A stretch of DNA of 64,000 bases, from NCBI RefSeq assembly GCF_014773265.1, contig NZ_JACWMY010000010.1, positions 228,663 to 292,662 on the forward strand. The letters are read 5' to 3'. The translations under genes were made by a program, and so were the position numbers. Below, in pieces: positions 1 to 8,426 of the stretch. Positions within the stretch are counted from its first letter, which is position 1. Each line of letters starts with the position of its first letter. The stretch is from Mucilaginibacter pankratovii (lineage in GTDB: Bacteria > Bacteroidota > Bacteroidia > Sphingobacteriales > Sphingobacteriaceae). The notes beneath the pieces are model-generated. The model had not been told where the DNA came from. It searched no databases and worked only from the letters and a program-made list of their open reading frames with translations.

Positions 1-1740
1 ACTACGGTTAGCTTGTTATCGCCATTCTTTACAATTTGGCCAATGGGATGTTTAAATCCCATTATTTTTACCGATGCCTCGTTTAGCATAACAGCAAGCG
101 AATCTGAAGGGTACTTTTCCGCGTCTATATCGCGGCCCTCTATAACCTTCAGGCCCATTGTTTTGGTGAAAGAGCCGTCAGTGTTGTACATGTTAAAGTC
201 TATCTTGGCGCCTTCCTGTTTGCCTTGCCAGGTATAATCCCAGGTATCGCTCCAGCCTTCTGTCATTGGCGCGCTGGTTTTGCTTACGGCAACAGCTGCA
301 CCGCTGGTTAACAATTCGTTACGGATGAGCTTATAATTCTTGTCGACGTTGCCCGTCATAAAGGTGTATACCAGGTTGTTCTTTTTGTAACCGGTATCCC
401 GGTTTTGAGCGTACTCTAATTGCTCGCGTACAATGATGGTAGAAATGATGAGTACAATAGCAAAGGTGAATTGCACCACCACCAATATTTTACGTGGCGA
501 TATGGCCGCATTGGCTGCCTTGAAAGTGCCCTTTAATACTTTTACCGGGATAAACGATGACAGGTATAGCGCCGGGTAGCTGCCTGATAACACGCCTGTG
601 AAAAGGATAAATGATAATGATATCAGCCAGAACGCCGGGCTGTTATAAGGAATAATTAAATGTTTATCGGTAAGGTTATTAAAACCCGAAAGGGAAAGCT
701 GGATGATGATGAGCGCCAATATACCGGAGAAAAATGCGATCATGATACTTTCGCCGAGGAATTGCGAAATAAGGCTCCCTTTTGAGGCCCCTACTACTTT
801 ACGGATACCTACTTCTTTGGCGCGCTTCTCGCTGCGGGCAGTGCTCAGGTTCATGAAGTTGATGCAGGCGATCAGCAAAATGAATGCAGCAATAATACTG
901 AACAATCTGATGGTTTCGATGCGGCCACCCACTATCTTACCATTCTCGAACTTGGAATATAAATGCCATTTGGTGGCGGGATGCATAAACACATCGATAT
1001 CTTTAATATCGGAATGCGAACGCGTAATATCTTTAACCTGCTTGTTTATAGCAGCTTCGGTTACGCCGGGTTTTAAAAGTGCCCAGGTTTGTACCGAATT
1101 GTTGCCCCAGTTCTTCTCCACTTGCTTGTCAACCTTCTCCAGGTAGGTCCATGGCATCAGGTATTCAAAATCGAATTGGGTGTTGTTAGGAAGATCTTTC
1201 ATTACAGCGGTAACCGTAAAATAATCAACACTGTCTATTTTGATGGTTTTGCCCATCGCGTCCTCATCGCCAAACAGTTTTTTAGCTGTTTTTTCGGTAA
1301 GAACAATGCTCTTCATTTCGTTCAGTGCCGTTTTTAGGTTACCCTTTACCAGCGGGAAACTGAACATCGTCAGGAAATCCGGGTCGGTATAATTACCGGC
1401 CAGTGTAAGATGCTTTTCGCCAAGCGTGAATAAGAAGTTGCAATTATTGGTGCGCGATACCTGCTCTACCTGCGGGTAATCCTGTTTAAGGCTGCTGCGC
1501 ATTACTTTTGGCGTAGTTCCCCAGCACCACATTTTACCATCAAAAACCGAGCGGTTATACATCTGGTAAAGACGGTCTTTTTTATCGTGGAACTGGTCGT
1601 AGCTTACCTCGTTTTGTACCCAAAACAAAATGAGGGCGGCACTGGCCATCCCAACTGCCAAACCGGCAATATTTATAGCGGTAAAACCCTTGTTTTTTAA
1701 CAAGTTACGCCAGGTTATTTTAATGTAATTCTTAAACATA
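1..1740 (-). CDS. ABC transporter permease, MacB/FtsX type (3' part outside window)
   Basis: An inner-membrane permease subunit of a MacB/FtsX-like ABC transporter, probably working with the ATPase and adaptor encoded just upstream. The reading frame is open from the ATG at 1740 to the window edge (580 codons), so the C-terminal part is missing here. Visible order: a first membrane helix at about residues 20-42 preceded by a WRNLLKNKGF motif typical of Bacteroidota members, a large periplasmic MacB_PCD-like domain to about 265, an FtsX core with helices near 277-297, 325-350 and 365-390, then a helix near 415-440 that starts the second half of the duplicated permease. The motif EKRAKEVGIRKVVGAS after the second helix is the family signature. 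Family members are usually near 790 residues, so roughly a quarter is absent. The substrate cannot be read from sequence. Confidence 0.93.
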
Positions 1741-1749
1741 TTTTTTTGC

Positions 1750-1786
1750 GATTACACCGATGAAGATTGATTTCACCGATTAAAAC
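1750..1786. repeat. GATTACACCGATT-type intergenic repeat, copy 1
   Basis: Two imperfect direct copies of a GATT(A/T)CACCGAT unit lie just upstream of the permease start. A second pair of the same unit is at 19529-19564. The rest of the 1741-2027 gap is filled mainly by the palindromic repeat described next; no gene is visible. Confidence 0.5.
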
Positions 1787-1930
1787 TCTTAACTACTCAC
1801 CACTCTCAATTCACCATTCATTCACCCAAAACAGGGCAATTCTCAAGCCGTCCCACCGCCAATTTGCATTGGCAGTGGGTAAAGCCGGAGGCACACTTAA
1901 CTATATATTAATCAAATAGGTTAACCCAGT

Positions 1931-2014
1931 CTCACCTAAATCCTCTCCAAAGGAGAGGACTTTCGAATAACCAACCCTTCTCCTTTGGAGAAGGTGCGCG
2001 AAGGGCGGATGAGG
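1931..2014. repeat. Composite palindromic repeat, family A, copy 1
   Basis: Two short hairpins (CCTCTCCAAAGGAGAGG and a relative around TTCTCCTTTGGAGAA) sit inside a longer inverted repeat whose ends read CTCACC and GATGAGG. The same architecture recurs at 11557-11634, and looser relatives occur at 2808-2840, 12706-12768 and 37610-37689. It lies between the ATPase and permease genes, so it is probably transcribed. Confidence 0.75.
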
Positions 2015-2027
2015 CTGTTAAAAGTTA

Positions 2028-2705
2028 TTATACCATGATGTTTTCCATCACGGTTTGCCCGTCTAACAGGCGGATGATGCGGTGGCTGTAACGAGCATCA
2101 TGCTCAGAGTGCGTAACCATAATAATGGTTGTACCCTGCTCGTTCAGATCGGTTAACAGTTCCATTACATCGTTACCGTTGCTGCTATCCAGGTTACCGG
2201 TAGGTTCATCCGCCAATATCAATTTTGGTTTGTTAACAACCGCACGGGCAATGGCCACACGCTGTTGCTGACCGCCCGATAACTGCTGCGGGTAGTGGTT
2301 GCGGCGGTGCATGATCTGCATTTTATCAAGCACTTCCTCCACGCGTTTTACACGATCTGCACTGCTTACGCCGGTATAGATCAATGGTAGCTCAACGTTT
2401 TCGAAAACGGTAAGCTCATCTATCAGGTTAAAGCTCTGGAAAACGAAACCGATGTTGTGCTTGCGCAGGTCGGCACGTTTGCGTTCGTTAAAATGGGCTA
2501 TTTCAACGCCGTTGAAAACGTAGCTGCCATTATCCGGATCGTCCAGCATACCCAAAATGTTTAGCAGTGTAGATTTACCGCAACCAGATGGACCCATAAT
2601 GGCCACAAACTCGCCGGTGTTAACTTCCATCGACAGCTTGTTTAGTGCAATGGTCTCTACCTCTTCTGTGCGGTAAAATTTCTCAAGATTTGTAATTTTT
2701 ATCAT
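2028..2705 (-). CDS. ABC transporter ATP-binding protein, MacB/LolD type
   Basis: A 225-residue cytoplasmic ATPase that should power the adjacent FtsX-type permease. All motifs are intact: Walker A GPSGCGKST (38-46), a Q-loop in VFQSFN, the signature LSGGQ (142-146), Walker B LILADE (162-167) followed by the D-loop TGNLD, and a switch histidine in MVTHSEH. Length and the TGNLD motif fit the MacB/LolD branch, which acts mechanically in export or lipoprotein release rather than import. The gene lies between the adaptor (upstream) and the permease (downstream) on the same strand, the usual adaptor-ATPase-permease order in Bacteroidota. The ATG at 2705 is directly followed by the MIKITNLEKFY start typical of the family. 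The substrate is unknown. Confidence 0.95.
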   Translation of the reverse strand: MIKITNLEKFYRTEEVETIALNKLSMEVNTGEFVAIMGPSGCGKSTLLNILGMLDDPDNGSYVFNGVEIAHFNERKRADLRKHNIGFVFQSFNLIDELTVFENVELPLIYTGVSSADRVKRVEEVLDKMQIMHRRNHYPQQLSGGQQQRVAIARAVVNKPKLILADEPTGNLDSSNGNDVMELLTDLNEQGTTIIMVTHSEHDARYSHRIIRLLDGQTVMENIMV

Positions 2706-2807
2706 TTGGCCTCCCTTAAACCCTTCCGCCGGCTAAAGCGAAAGGGCTATTTTTGATTTAATTGTGATTTGTATATTTTTAATTGATTAGTTCATTCTTA
2801 CGCCATA

Positions 2808-2840
2808 CCTCCTCCCCTTTGGGGAGGCTGGGTGGGGCTT
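2808..2840. repeat. Partial family A palindrome
   Basis: The hairpin CCTCCCCTTTGGGGAGG followed by GGGTGGGG resembles one half of the family A repeat. It sits in the gap between the adaptor and ATPase genes and may simply attenuate transcription. Confidence 0.5.
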
Positions 2841-2849
2841 CCGCCCTCC

Positions 2850-4109
2850 TTACGGTTTCTTCAGCACCAGTTCCTGTATATCGGTATAGTTTTCGTAGCT
2901 GGATGTTACCACTTTGTCGCCAGGTTTTAAGCCTTGTAATACCTCATAATAATCAGGGTTTTGGCGGCCTATCTGTATATCAACCTTGTAAGCTGTTTTA
3001 CCATCTTCGGCAACTTTAAAGATCCAGTTACCACCGGTTTGCTGGTAAAAACCACCTTTAGGTACCAATACCGCGGTTGTTTCGTCGCTCAATGCCAGGC
3101 GGATCTGTAAGGTTTGGCCCTTGCGGATACCTTTAGGTACTTCACCAACAAACTGCATATCTACCTGGAAACGGCCGCTGGTAACCTGTGTAAACACTTT
3201 CTTGATCACCAATTTATAAGTTTTATCAGCAAAAGTAAAATCACCCACTAAACCGTTGTATATGCGAGATAGGTAATGCTCTTCTACATCTACACGTACT
3301 TTAAAGCCGCTTTGCGCATCTATCTGGCCTAAGTGCTCGCCTTTATTCTTGTTCTGCCCTACTTCGGCATCCATCGATGTTAACTGACCGTCGATAGGTG
3401 CACGTACGGTTAGGTCGGCCACTTTTTTACGCATCAGTTCCAGTGTGCTCTTCATGTGCGCGTATTGCTCACGGGCCTGGTCTGCTTCCTGTTTGGTTAA
3501 CGAAGTATCTTGTTTTAAGATCTGCGTGGTTAATTTTTTGCGCCTTACCTGGTAAGCGTAGGCATTTTCGGCAGCCTTATATTCCTGTAGGCCTATCGCT
3601 TTCTGGTCGAGTAATCTCTTGTCCAAAAGGTAAACGCGTTCAGCTTCTTTATAAGCATTATCTACATCGGCCATTTGGTTAAGCTTGGTGATGGTGTTTT
3701 GTTGCGCGCTGTTGTGCGAGATCTGCATCTGCGTCTGCGCGGCGTAAACCGCTGTTTCCTGGTTAGCCAGGTTTAGCTCCAAATCGGTGTTGGCTAATTT
3801 GATGATCGGGTCACCTTTTTTAAGGTTAGCGCCATCTTCAACATATTTCTCTTCTACACGGCCGCCTTCAACCGCATCCAGGTAAATGGTGGTAAGCGGC
3901 ATCACCACGCCGTTAACAGGTATAAACTCCTGGAACGGGCCTTTTTTAATATCGCTAACAGTTATGCGTTCGGTATCTACGTTTAACTTGCTTTTGCTCG
4001 ATGCGGTGCTGATGATCATCCAACCGCCAAATAAAACTGCTGCTGTTATACCGGCTATAGTTACAAGCCTTTTGGTACCCCATGTCTTTTTTTGTATTAC
4101 TCTGTCCAC
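2850..4109 (-). CDS. HlyD/RND-type periplasmic adaptor (membrane fusion protein)
   Basis: A periplasmic adaptor expected to bridge the inner-membrane ABC pump to an outer-membrane channel. There is an N-terminal membrane anchor (about residues 12-32), a barrel/lipoyl segment around VVMPLTTIYLDAVEGGRV and EKYVEDGANLKKGD, a long helical hairpin (roughly 75-210, rich in A, E, Q and K), the second lipoyl half ending in VRAPIDGQL, and C-terminal beta domains around LVPKGGF and GLKPGDKVV. I chose the GTG at 4109 because it gives the usual short basic N-terminus (VDRVIQKKTWGTKR) before the anchor; an in-frame ATG at 4151 would add 14 residues that do not look like a signal. The two-component genes at 4421-7124 are divergent and may control this export set; that link is inferred. 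Confidence 0.92.
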   Translation of the reverse strand: MDRVIQKKTWGTKRLVTIAGITAAVLFGGWMIISTASSKSKLNVDTERITVSDIKKGPFQEFIPVNGVVMPLTTIYLDAVEGGRVEEKYVEDGANLKKGDPIIKLANTDLELNLANQETAVYAAQTQMQISHNSAQQNTITKLNQMADVDNAYKEAERVYLLDKRLLDQKAIGLQEYKAAENAYAYQVRRKKLTTQILKQDTSLTKQEADQAREQYAHMKSTLELMRKKVADLTVRAPIDGQLTSMDAEVGQNKNKGEHLGQIDAQSGFKVRVDVEEHYLSRIYNGLVGDFTFADKTYKLVIKKVFTQVTSGRFQVDMQFVGEVPKGIRKGQTLQIRLALSDETTAVLVPKGGFYQQTGGNWIFKVAEDGKTAYKVDIQIGRQNPDYYEVLQGLKPGDKVVTSSYENYTDIQELVLKKP

Positions 4110-4259
4110 TGTATAATTCTTAATATTTTGTTGATAGATACAAAAACACATGCCACAAATTAAATTGCTGTATTTCAGTCAATTAAACCTATTTGGCTAA
4201 ATTACACCGTACGCTATTGTTACAGCATGTGTTCGGTATTGATACAATAGTTTTTTTGA

Positions 4260-4408
4260 GTTCATAGTTGATGGATTACAGTTCATAGTTGATTATCAAT
4301 ACTATAGGTATTATAGCGTAAATGGTATGATATTTAACATGCAAATACTAAATTGCGGGATGTATTTTATGTGTACACTGAAGTACCATGAACTATCAAC
4401 CATGAACC
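4260..4408. repeat. Inverted repeat built on GTTCATAGTTGATGG
   Basis: Two direct copies of an AGTTCATAGTTGAT unit (4259-4295) face an inverted partner at 4385-4408 (CCATGAACTATCAACCATGAAC). The unit sits in the divergent promoter region between the adaptor and the regulator. It looks like another interspersed palindromic family rather than an operator, but a regulatory role is possible. Confidence 0.5.
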
Positions 4409-4420
4409 AACTACTATAAA

Positions 4421-5779
4421 ATGATACTTAAAAAAGCGACCGTTTTAATTGTTGACGACGACCCCGATGTACTAACCGCTGTTAAGTTATTACTTAAAAC
4501 AGAAACACAGGAAATTATCACCGAAAAGAACCCGGAGAACCTGAACTGGCTGCTGCAACGCAACCAGGTTGACCTTGTGCTGCTGGATATGAACTTTAAC
4601 AGCGCCATTAATACCGGCAACGAAGGCATTTACTGGCTGCGCAAAATTAAAGAGTGGAAACCCAACGTTTGTGTTATTATGATAACCGCCTATGGCGATA
4701 TCGACCTGGCCGTACGCTCGTTAAAAGAGGGTGCGAATGATTTTGTGGTGAAGCCATGGCATAACGAGAAGCTGATAGAGACCATAAAAGATCTGCTTGA
4801 TAAAAAAGAGGGCACCAGCAAAGCCAGCAAACCATCGGGCAAAAGCAGTGCAGGGACATCTATTTTGGGTGAATCGGAAGTGATGGAGGATATTTTCCAC
4901 AAGGTAAATAAGATCGCGCCTACCGATGCCAATATTTTGATACTTGGCGAAAACGGTACGGGTAAAGACCTGATGGCAAAAGCCATTCACGAGCGCTCGC
5001 TGCGCGCCGATAAACCATTTATAAAAGTGGATGTTGGCGCATTGACGGATAGCTTGTTTGAAAGCGAACTCTTCGGCCACAAAAAAGGTGCTTATACCGA
5101 TGCACGGGAAGACCGCATGGGCCGTTTTGAGGAAGCCGAAGGCGGTACTTTATTTTTGGATGAGATAGGCAACATCAGCCTGCAGCAGCAGGCCAAGCTG
5201 CTTACCATACTGCAAAACAGGCAGGTAACGCGCCTGGGCACCAACAAAGCCATTGATATCAATATCCGGCTCATTTGCGCTACTAACGTACCCTTGTCTG
5301 AACTGGCTAACGAAAATAAATTCCGTAAGGATTTAATTTACCGTATTAACACGGTGGAGATAAACATGCCGCCATTGCGCCGCCGCAACGAGGATATTGT
5401 GATATTGGCCCGCCATTTTGCCAAGTTGTACGCCAGCAAATACTTAAAGCCAAGTGTAGATTTCGACAGCGCGGCTTTAACCAAGTTAAAATCGTACAAC
5501 TTCCCGGGCAATGTGCGCGAGCTGCAATATACTATTGAGCGCGCCGTAATTATGGCGGACGATCACGTTCTGCGCCCCGACGACCTTATTTTTTCGATAC
5601 TGGAAACACCAGGTGAAACACTTACCGAGGACGACAGTAACATACCATTGAGCGCAATGGAGAAGAACGCCATCCTCCGCGTGATAGAAAAACATAGCGG
5701 TAACATCACCCGCGCCGCAAAAGAACTGGGGTTAACCCGTACCGCCCTTTACCGCAGATTGAGCAAGTATGACATTTAA
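4421..5779 (+). CDS. Sigma-54-dependent response regulator, NtrC family
   Basis: A 452-residue response regulator that should activate sigma-54 promoters when phosphorylated by the kinase encoded next. Receiver domain (about 7-120): acidic pocket D12-D14, phospho-acceptor D56 in VLLDMNF, T89, K111 in FVVKPW. AAA+ domain (about 150-380): Walker A GENGTGKD (176-183), Walker B TLFLDEIG, arginine-rich PPLRRR. A C-terminal Fis-type helix-turn-helix (about 410-450) reads NITRAAKELGLTRTALYRRL. The sigma-54 contact loop, normally GAFTGA, reads GAYTDA (223-228), replacing the second glycine by aspartate. The gene overlaps the kinase gene by 11 bases, so the pair is surely co-translated. It is divergent from the ABC efflux set, a frequent pairing in this phylum. 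Confidence 0.95.
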   Translation: MILKKATVLIVDDDPDVLTAVKLLLKTETQEIITEKNPENLNWLLQRNQVDLVLLDMNFNSAINTGNEGIYWLRKIKEWKPNVCVIMITAYGDIDLAVRSLKEGANDFVVKPWHNEKLIETIKDLLDKKEGTSKASKPSGKSSAGTSILGESEVMEDIFHKVNKIAPTDANILILGENGTGKDLMAKAIHERSLRADKPFIKVDVGALTDSLFESELFGHKKGAYTDAREDRMGRFEEAEGGTLFLDEIGNISLQQQAKLLTILQNRQVTRLGTNKAIDINIRLICATNVPLSELANENKFRKDLIYRINTVEINMPPLRRRNEDIVILARHFAKLYASKYLKPSVDFDSAALTKLKSYNFPGNVRELQYTIERAVIMADDHVLRPDDLIFSILETPGETLTEDDSNIPLSAMEKNAILRVIEKHSGNITRAAKELGLTRTALYRRLSKYDI

Positions 5780-7124
5780 CCGTTACGAATGGCGGCTACT
5801 GCTGCGTGTCATATTTTTATTTATTGCCATTACGGCCACATCGGTGGTTGTGGTATCGGGCAGGGGGGCATATATTTATGGGGTGCTTACTATACCGATG
5901 GTGGTGTTTTCGGTGCTCGATCTGATCCGTTTCCAGCGCAAGGCGCAGGACGAGGTGAACCAGTTTGTAGAATCTATCCACTACCGCGATTTTAGTCGCC
6001 ACTTTGATGTGCGCCGTGCCCCAAACGAACTAAAACCACTACGCAAGGGCTTTAACGAGATCAACACTACCTTTAAACTCATCAGTCGCGAACGCGAGAC
6101 GCAGTACCATTACCTGCAAAAGATATTAGAATTGGTAGATACCGGGCTGCTCAGCTACGAGCAGGAAACCGGCGAAACCGGCTGGATAAATGAAGCCTTT
6201 AAAAACCTCATCGGTGTCCCCTATTTAAAAACCATCCATTCGCTGGAAAAACGCGAGCCAGAGCTGTACGCTGATATCATTAAACTAAAGCCCGGCGACG
6301 CGCAGGTGCTTAGCATCACCCGTAACCAGCAGCAGGTAAAAATGCTGGTATCCGCCAGTGTTATGCGCAGCGACGAGAAAATGTATAAACTGGTGGCCTT
6401 CCAGAACGTGAGCGAGGCTTTGGACGAGACGGAATCAAAGGCATGGAGCAAATTACTGAATGTGATGACGCATGAGATCATGAACTCGGTTGCGCCTATC
6501 TCCTCTTTAGCCGATACATTGAAGAACCGCCTGCAAAGCCCCGAGATAACCGGCGGTATCGCCAATGCCGACCTGGAAGACATAGAACTGGGCATCGACA
6601 CCATCAAACGCCGCAGCGAAGGCTTGCTTAAGTTTACTGAAAGCTACCGCAGCCTCAATAAGATCACCAAGCTGGATCTGAACAAGATCCTGGTGCGTAA
6701 CATGTTCGAGAACCTTAACAGCCTGATGCGCCCAACCTTGGAGAAGAAACATATCGAACTGGAGATTATCCTACGTGATCCTGCACTGGCCATCGAAGCG
6801 GATATCAACCTCATAGACCAGGTGATGATCAACCTGCTGGTGAACGCTATAGAGGCAGTGAAAGACAAATCAGAGCCACGCATCACCCTCTCGGCAGAAG
6901 CAAAGGCCAACAACAAGATACTGGTGAAAATTATGGATAACGGCCTCGGTATGCCACCCGAACTGCTGGATAAGATCTTTATCCCCTTCTTCAGTACCCG
7001 CAAAACCGGCAGCGGTATCGGGCTTAGCCTTTGTAAACAAATTATGCTGTTGCATAAAGGGAATATCCAGGTACAATCTACCGAAGGCAAGGGAGCTACG
7101 TTTATCTTGCAGTTTAATGCGTAG
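5769..7124 (+). CDS. Sensor histidine kinase, NtrB-like, partner of the NtrC-type regulator
   Basis: A 451-residue membrane sensor kinase. Two close membrane helices (about 12-32 and 35-55) leave almost no periplasmic loop, so the signal may be sensed in the membrane or cytoplasm. A PAS-like domain follows (about 105-220, with YHYLQKILELVDTGLL). The phospho-acceptor H235 sits in NVMTHEIMNSVAP, the ATPase domain has an N-box (DQVMINLLVNAIEAV), a G1 box (DNGLGMP) and a G2 box (SGIGLSLCKQ). The start overlaps the 3' end of the regulator gene by 11 bases. It probably phosphorylates that regulator. The inducing signal is unknown; an envelope stress or export-substrate signal is a guess from the neighbouring ABC genes. 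Confidence 0.94.
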   Translation: MTFNRYEWRLLLRVIFLFIAITATSVVVVSGRGAYIYGVLTIPMVVFSVLDLIRFQRKAQDEVNQFVESIHYRDFSRHFDVRRAPNELKPLRKGFNEINTTFKLISRERETQYHYLQKILELVDTGLLSYEQETGETGWINEAFKNLIGVPYLKTIHSLEKREPELYADIIKLKPGDAQVLSITRNQQQVKMLVSASVMRSDEKMYKLVAFQNVSEALDETESKAWSKLLNVMTHEIMNSVAPISSLADTLKNRLQSPEITGGIANADLEDIELGIDTIKRRSEGLLKFTESYRSLNKITKLDLNKILVRNMFENLNSLMRPTLEKKHIELEIILRDPALAIEADINLIDQVMINLLVNAIEAVKDKSEPRITLSAEAKANNKILVKIMDNGLGMPPELLDKIFIPFFSTRKTGSGIGLSLCKQIMLLHKGNIQVQSTEGKGATFILQFNA

Positions 7125-7152
7125 GTGCAGGTCCTGAGACTTTTCTCCACAT

Positions 7153-7247
7153 CGTCATTGCGAGGTACGAAGCAATCTCCCTATAAGCAGAGCGCCTTGC
7201 ATAGCGGCTCTGCCTGCGTAGAGATCGCTTCGTACCTCGCAATGACG
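7153..7247. repeat. Composite palindrome, family C (CGTCATTGCGAGG type)
   Basis: The ends CGTCATTGCGAGGTACGAAGC and the matching inverted CGTACCTCGCAATGACG enclose an inner hairpin GCAGAGCGCC/GCGGCTCTGC. It fills the gap between the kinase gene and the FMN reductase gene and could form one long cruciform. Repeats beginning GTCATTGCGAGG are common in genomes of this phylum; that is general knowledge, not tested here. Confidence 0.8.
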
Positions 7248-7267
7248 TGGTTTATTATCGACTATTA

Positions 7268-7798
7268 ATGAGTAAGAAATCCATCTTTGCTATCCCCGGC
7301 AGCCTGCGTTCAGGCTCGTCTAACCATGCGATACTCAACCATATCAGCGGGTTAATTCCTGTCGATATCAACTACTTCATCTACAACCGCCTCGCCGCTA
7401 TCCCCCCTTTCGACCCCGGGCTGGATAACGAACACCCGCCCGAAGCCGTTGCAGAATTAAGGAGCCTCATCACCAGCGCTGATGCCATCATTATCTGTAC
7501 ACCCGAATACGCCTACGGCGTACCCGGGCAGCTTAAAAACGCGCTGGATTGGATGGTAAGCAGCAGCAGCGTTGTAGACAAACCAGTTGCCCTTATCACC
7601 GCCTCCCTCGGCGGCGAAGCGGCACATGCGGCTATGCAGCTGATATTAGGAGCGCTATCTGCCAGGGTTATCCCGGAGGCTGCTTTGTTGGTGCAGTTTG
7701 TACGGTCGAAGGTTAATGGGGATGGGGTGATAACGGATCATGAGACAGAGGAAAGGGTTAAGAAACTTGTAGAGGAATTGTTGAAAGTAATTGGCTAA
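7268..7798 (+). CDS. NADPH-dependent FMN reductase family protein
   Basis: A 176-residue cytoplasmic flavodoxin-like reductase that probably binds FMN and uses NAD(P)H to reduce quinones, azo compounds or similar acceptors. The N-terminal strand and phosphate-binding loop read GSLRSGSSNHAIL, and the flavin-contact segment is TPEYAYGVPGQLKNALDW, both diagnostic for the family. The ATG at 7268 is preferred over a longer start at 7247 because the extra codons fall at the edge of the preceding palindromic repeat and the family begins right before the first strand (SIFAIPGS). It ends by overlapping the convergent membrane-protein gene by 41 bases, so the two may interfere when both are transcribed. 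Confidence 0.93.
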   Translation: MSKKSIFAIPGSLRSGSSNHAILNHISGLIPVDINYFIYNRLAAIPPFDPGLDNEHPPEAVAELRSLITSADAIIICTPEYAYGVPGQLKNALDWMVSSSSVVDKPVALITASLGGEAAHAAMQLILGALSARVIPEAALLVQFVRSKVNGDGVITDHETEERVKKLVEELLKVIG

Positions 7799-8291
7799 GC
7801 GCCTTGTTTATTCGGCTGGATGTAATTTTTACCTCTAAAAGAATCAACCCAAAGTATACGATACAAATCAGCAACACTGTAAAGAAACCGTCGACATTAA
7901 TTTCGCCTGTTACAGTTTGAAACAGCGAAAGCATCAAAAGCAATGCAAGTACAAAACAGACTATTGCGGATAGGCTTTTAAGCCGTAACTGATAGTAACA
8001 TTCATCGGTATCCAATGGTAATTTGATAATAAGTTTGGGCAAAAACCTTTCCAAAGAGGTGTGAAGCCTGGTAAATAACAACGCAGATTTTCCTATAAAG
8101 CCCAAAAACAATTTATCAGTGCCTACATCTGTACTTGCCGAAATCAGATCCAAAGAATCTACCCGCTTTAACGATGCTTTCCTCAACAGTCTTTCTACTT
8201 CGGTTTTTGATAAATCGTTGATGTAAACTTTCTTAAAATAAAACATGCGTTGTGCTTTTGTATCGATTATTGTGATAAGATGCCTAAACAT
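7758..8291 (-). CDS. Unknown membrane protein with two C-terminal helices
   Basis: I do not recognise this protein. From the ATG at 8291 it has 177 residues: a soluble, charged N-terminal part (about 1-110) with a possible beta-strand pair (HLITIID, MFYFKKVYI), then two adjacent membrane helices (SAIVCFVLALLLMLSLF and FFTVLLICIVYFGLILL). It therefore probably hangs into the cytoplasm from a helical hairpin. Other in-frame ATGs exist at 8315, inside a small repeat, and at 8246. Base composition is more AT-rich than its neighbours. The 3' end overlaps the convergent FMN reductase gene. No function is suggested. Confidence 0.7.
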   Translation of the reverse strand: MFRHLITIIDTKAQRMFYFKKVYINDLSKTEVERLLRKASLKRVDSLDLISASTDVGTDKLFLGFIGKSALLFTRLHTSLERFLPKLIIKLPLDTDECYYQLRLKSLSAIVCFVLALLLMLSLFQTVTGEINVDGFFTVLLICIVYFGLILLEVKITSSRINKALSQLLSTIPLQVS

Positions 8292-8426
8292 ACTAAATAA
8301 AAACCATGTGCACATCTAAAATATGCACATCCGTATCCCTGCCAATTCGTCACTCCTACCCACTTTGGAACGGCCCTTGTTAAACCCCTATTGTAAACTA
8401 TACGATAATTCTAAAACCATAAAACA

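Noticed and set aside
1089..1337. Plus-strand open frame over the permease gene
   Set aside because: Antisense to the MacB-type permease frame, which is open from its ATG at 1740 to the window edge.
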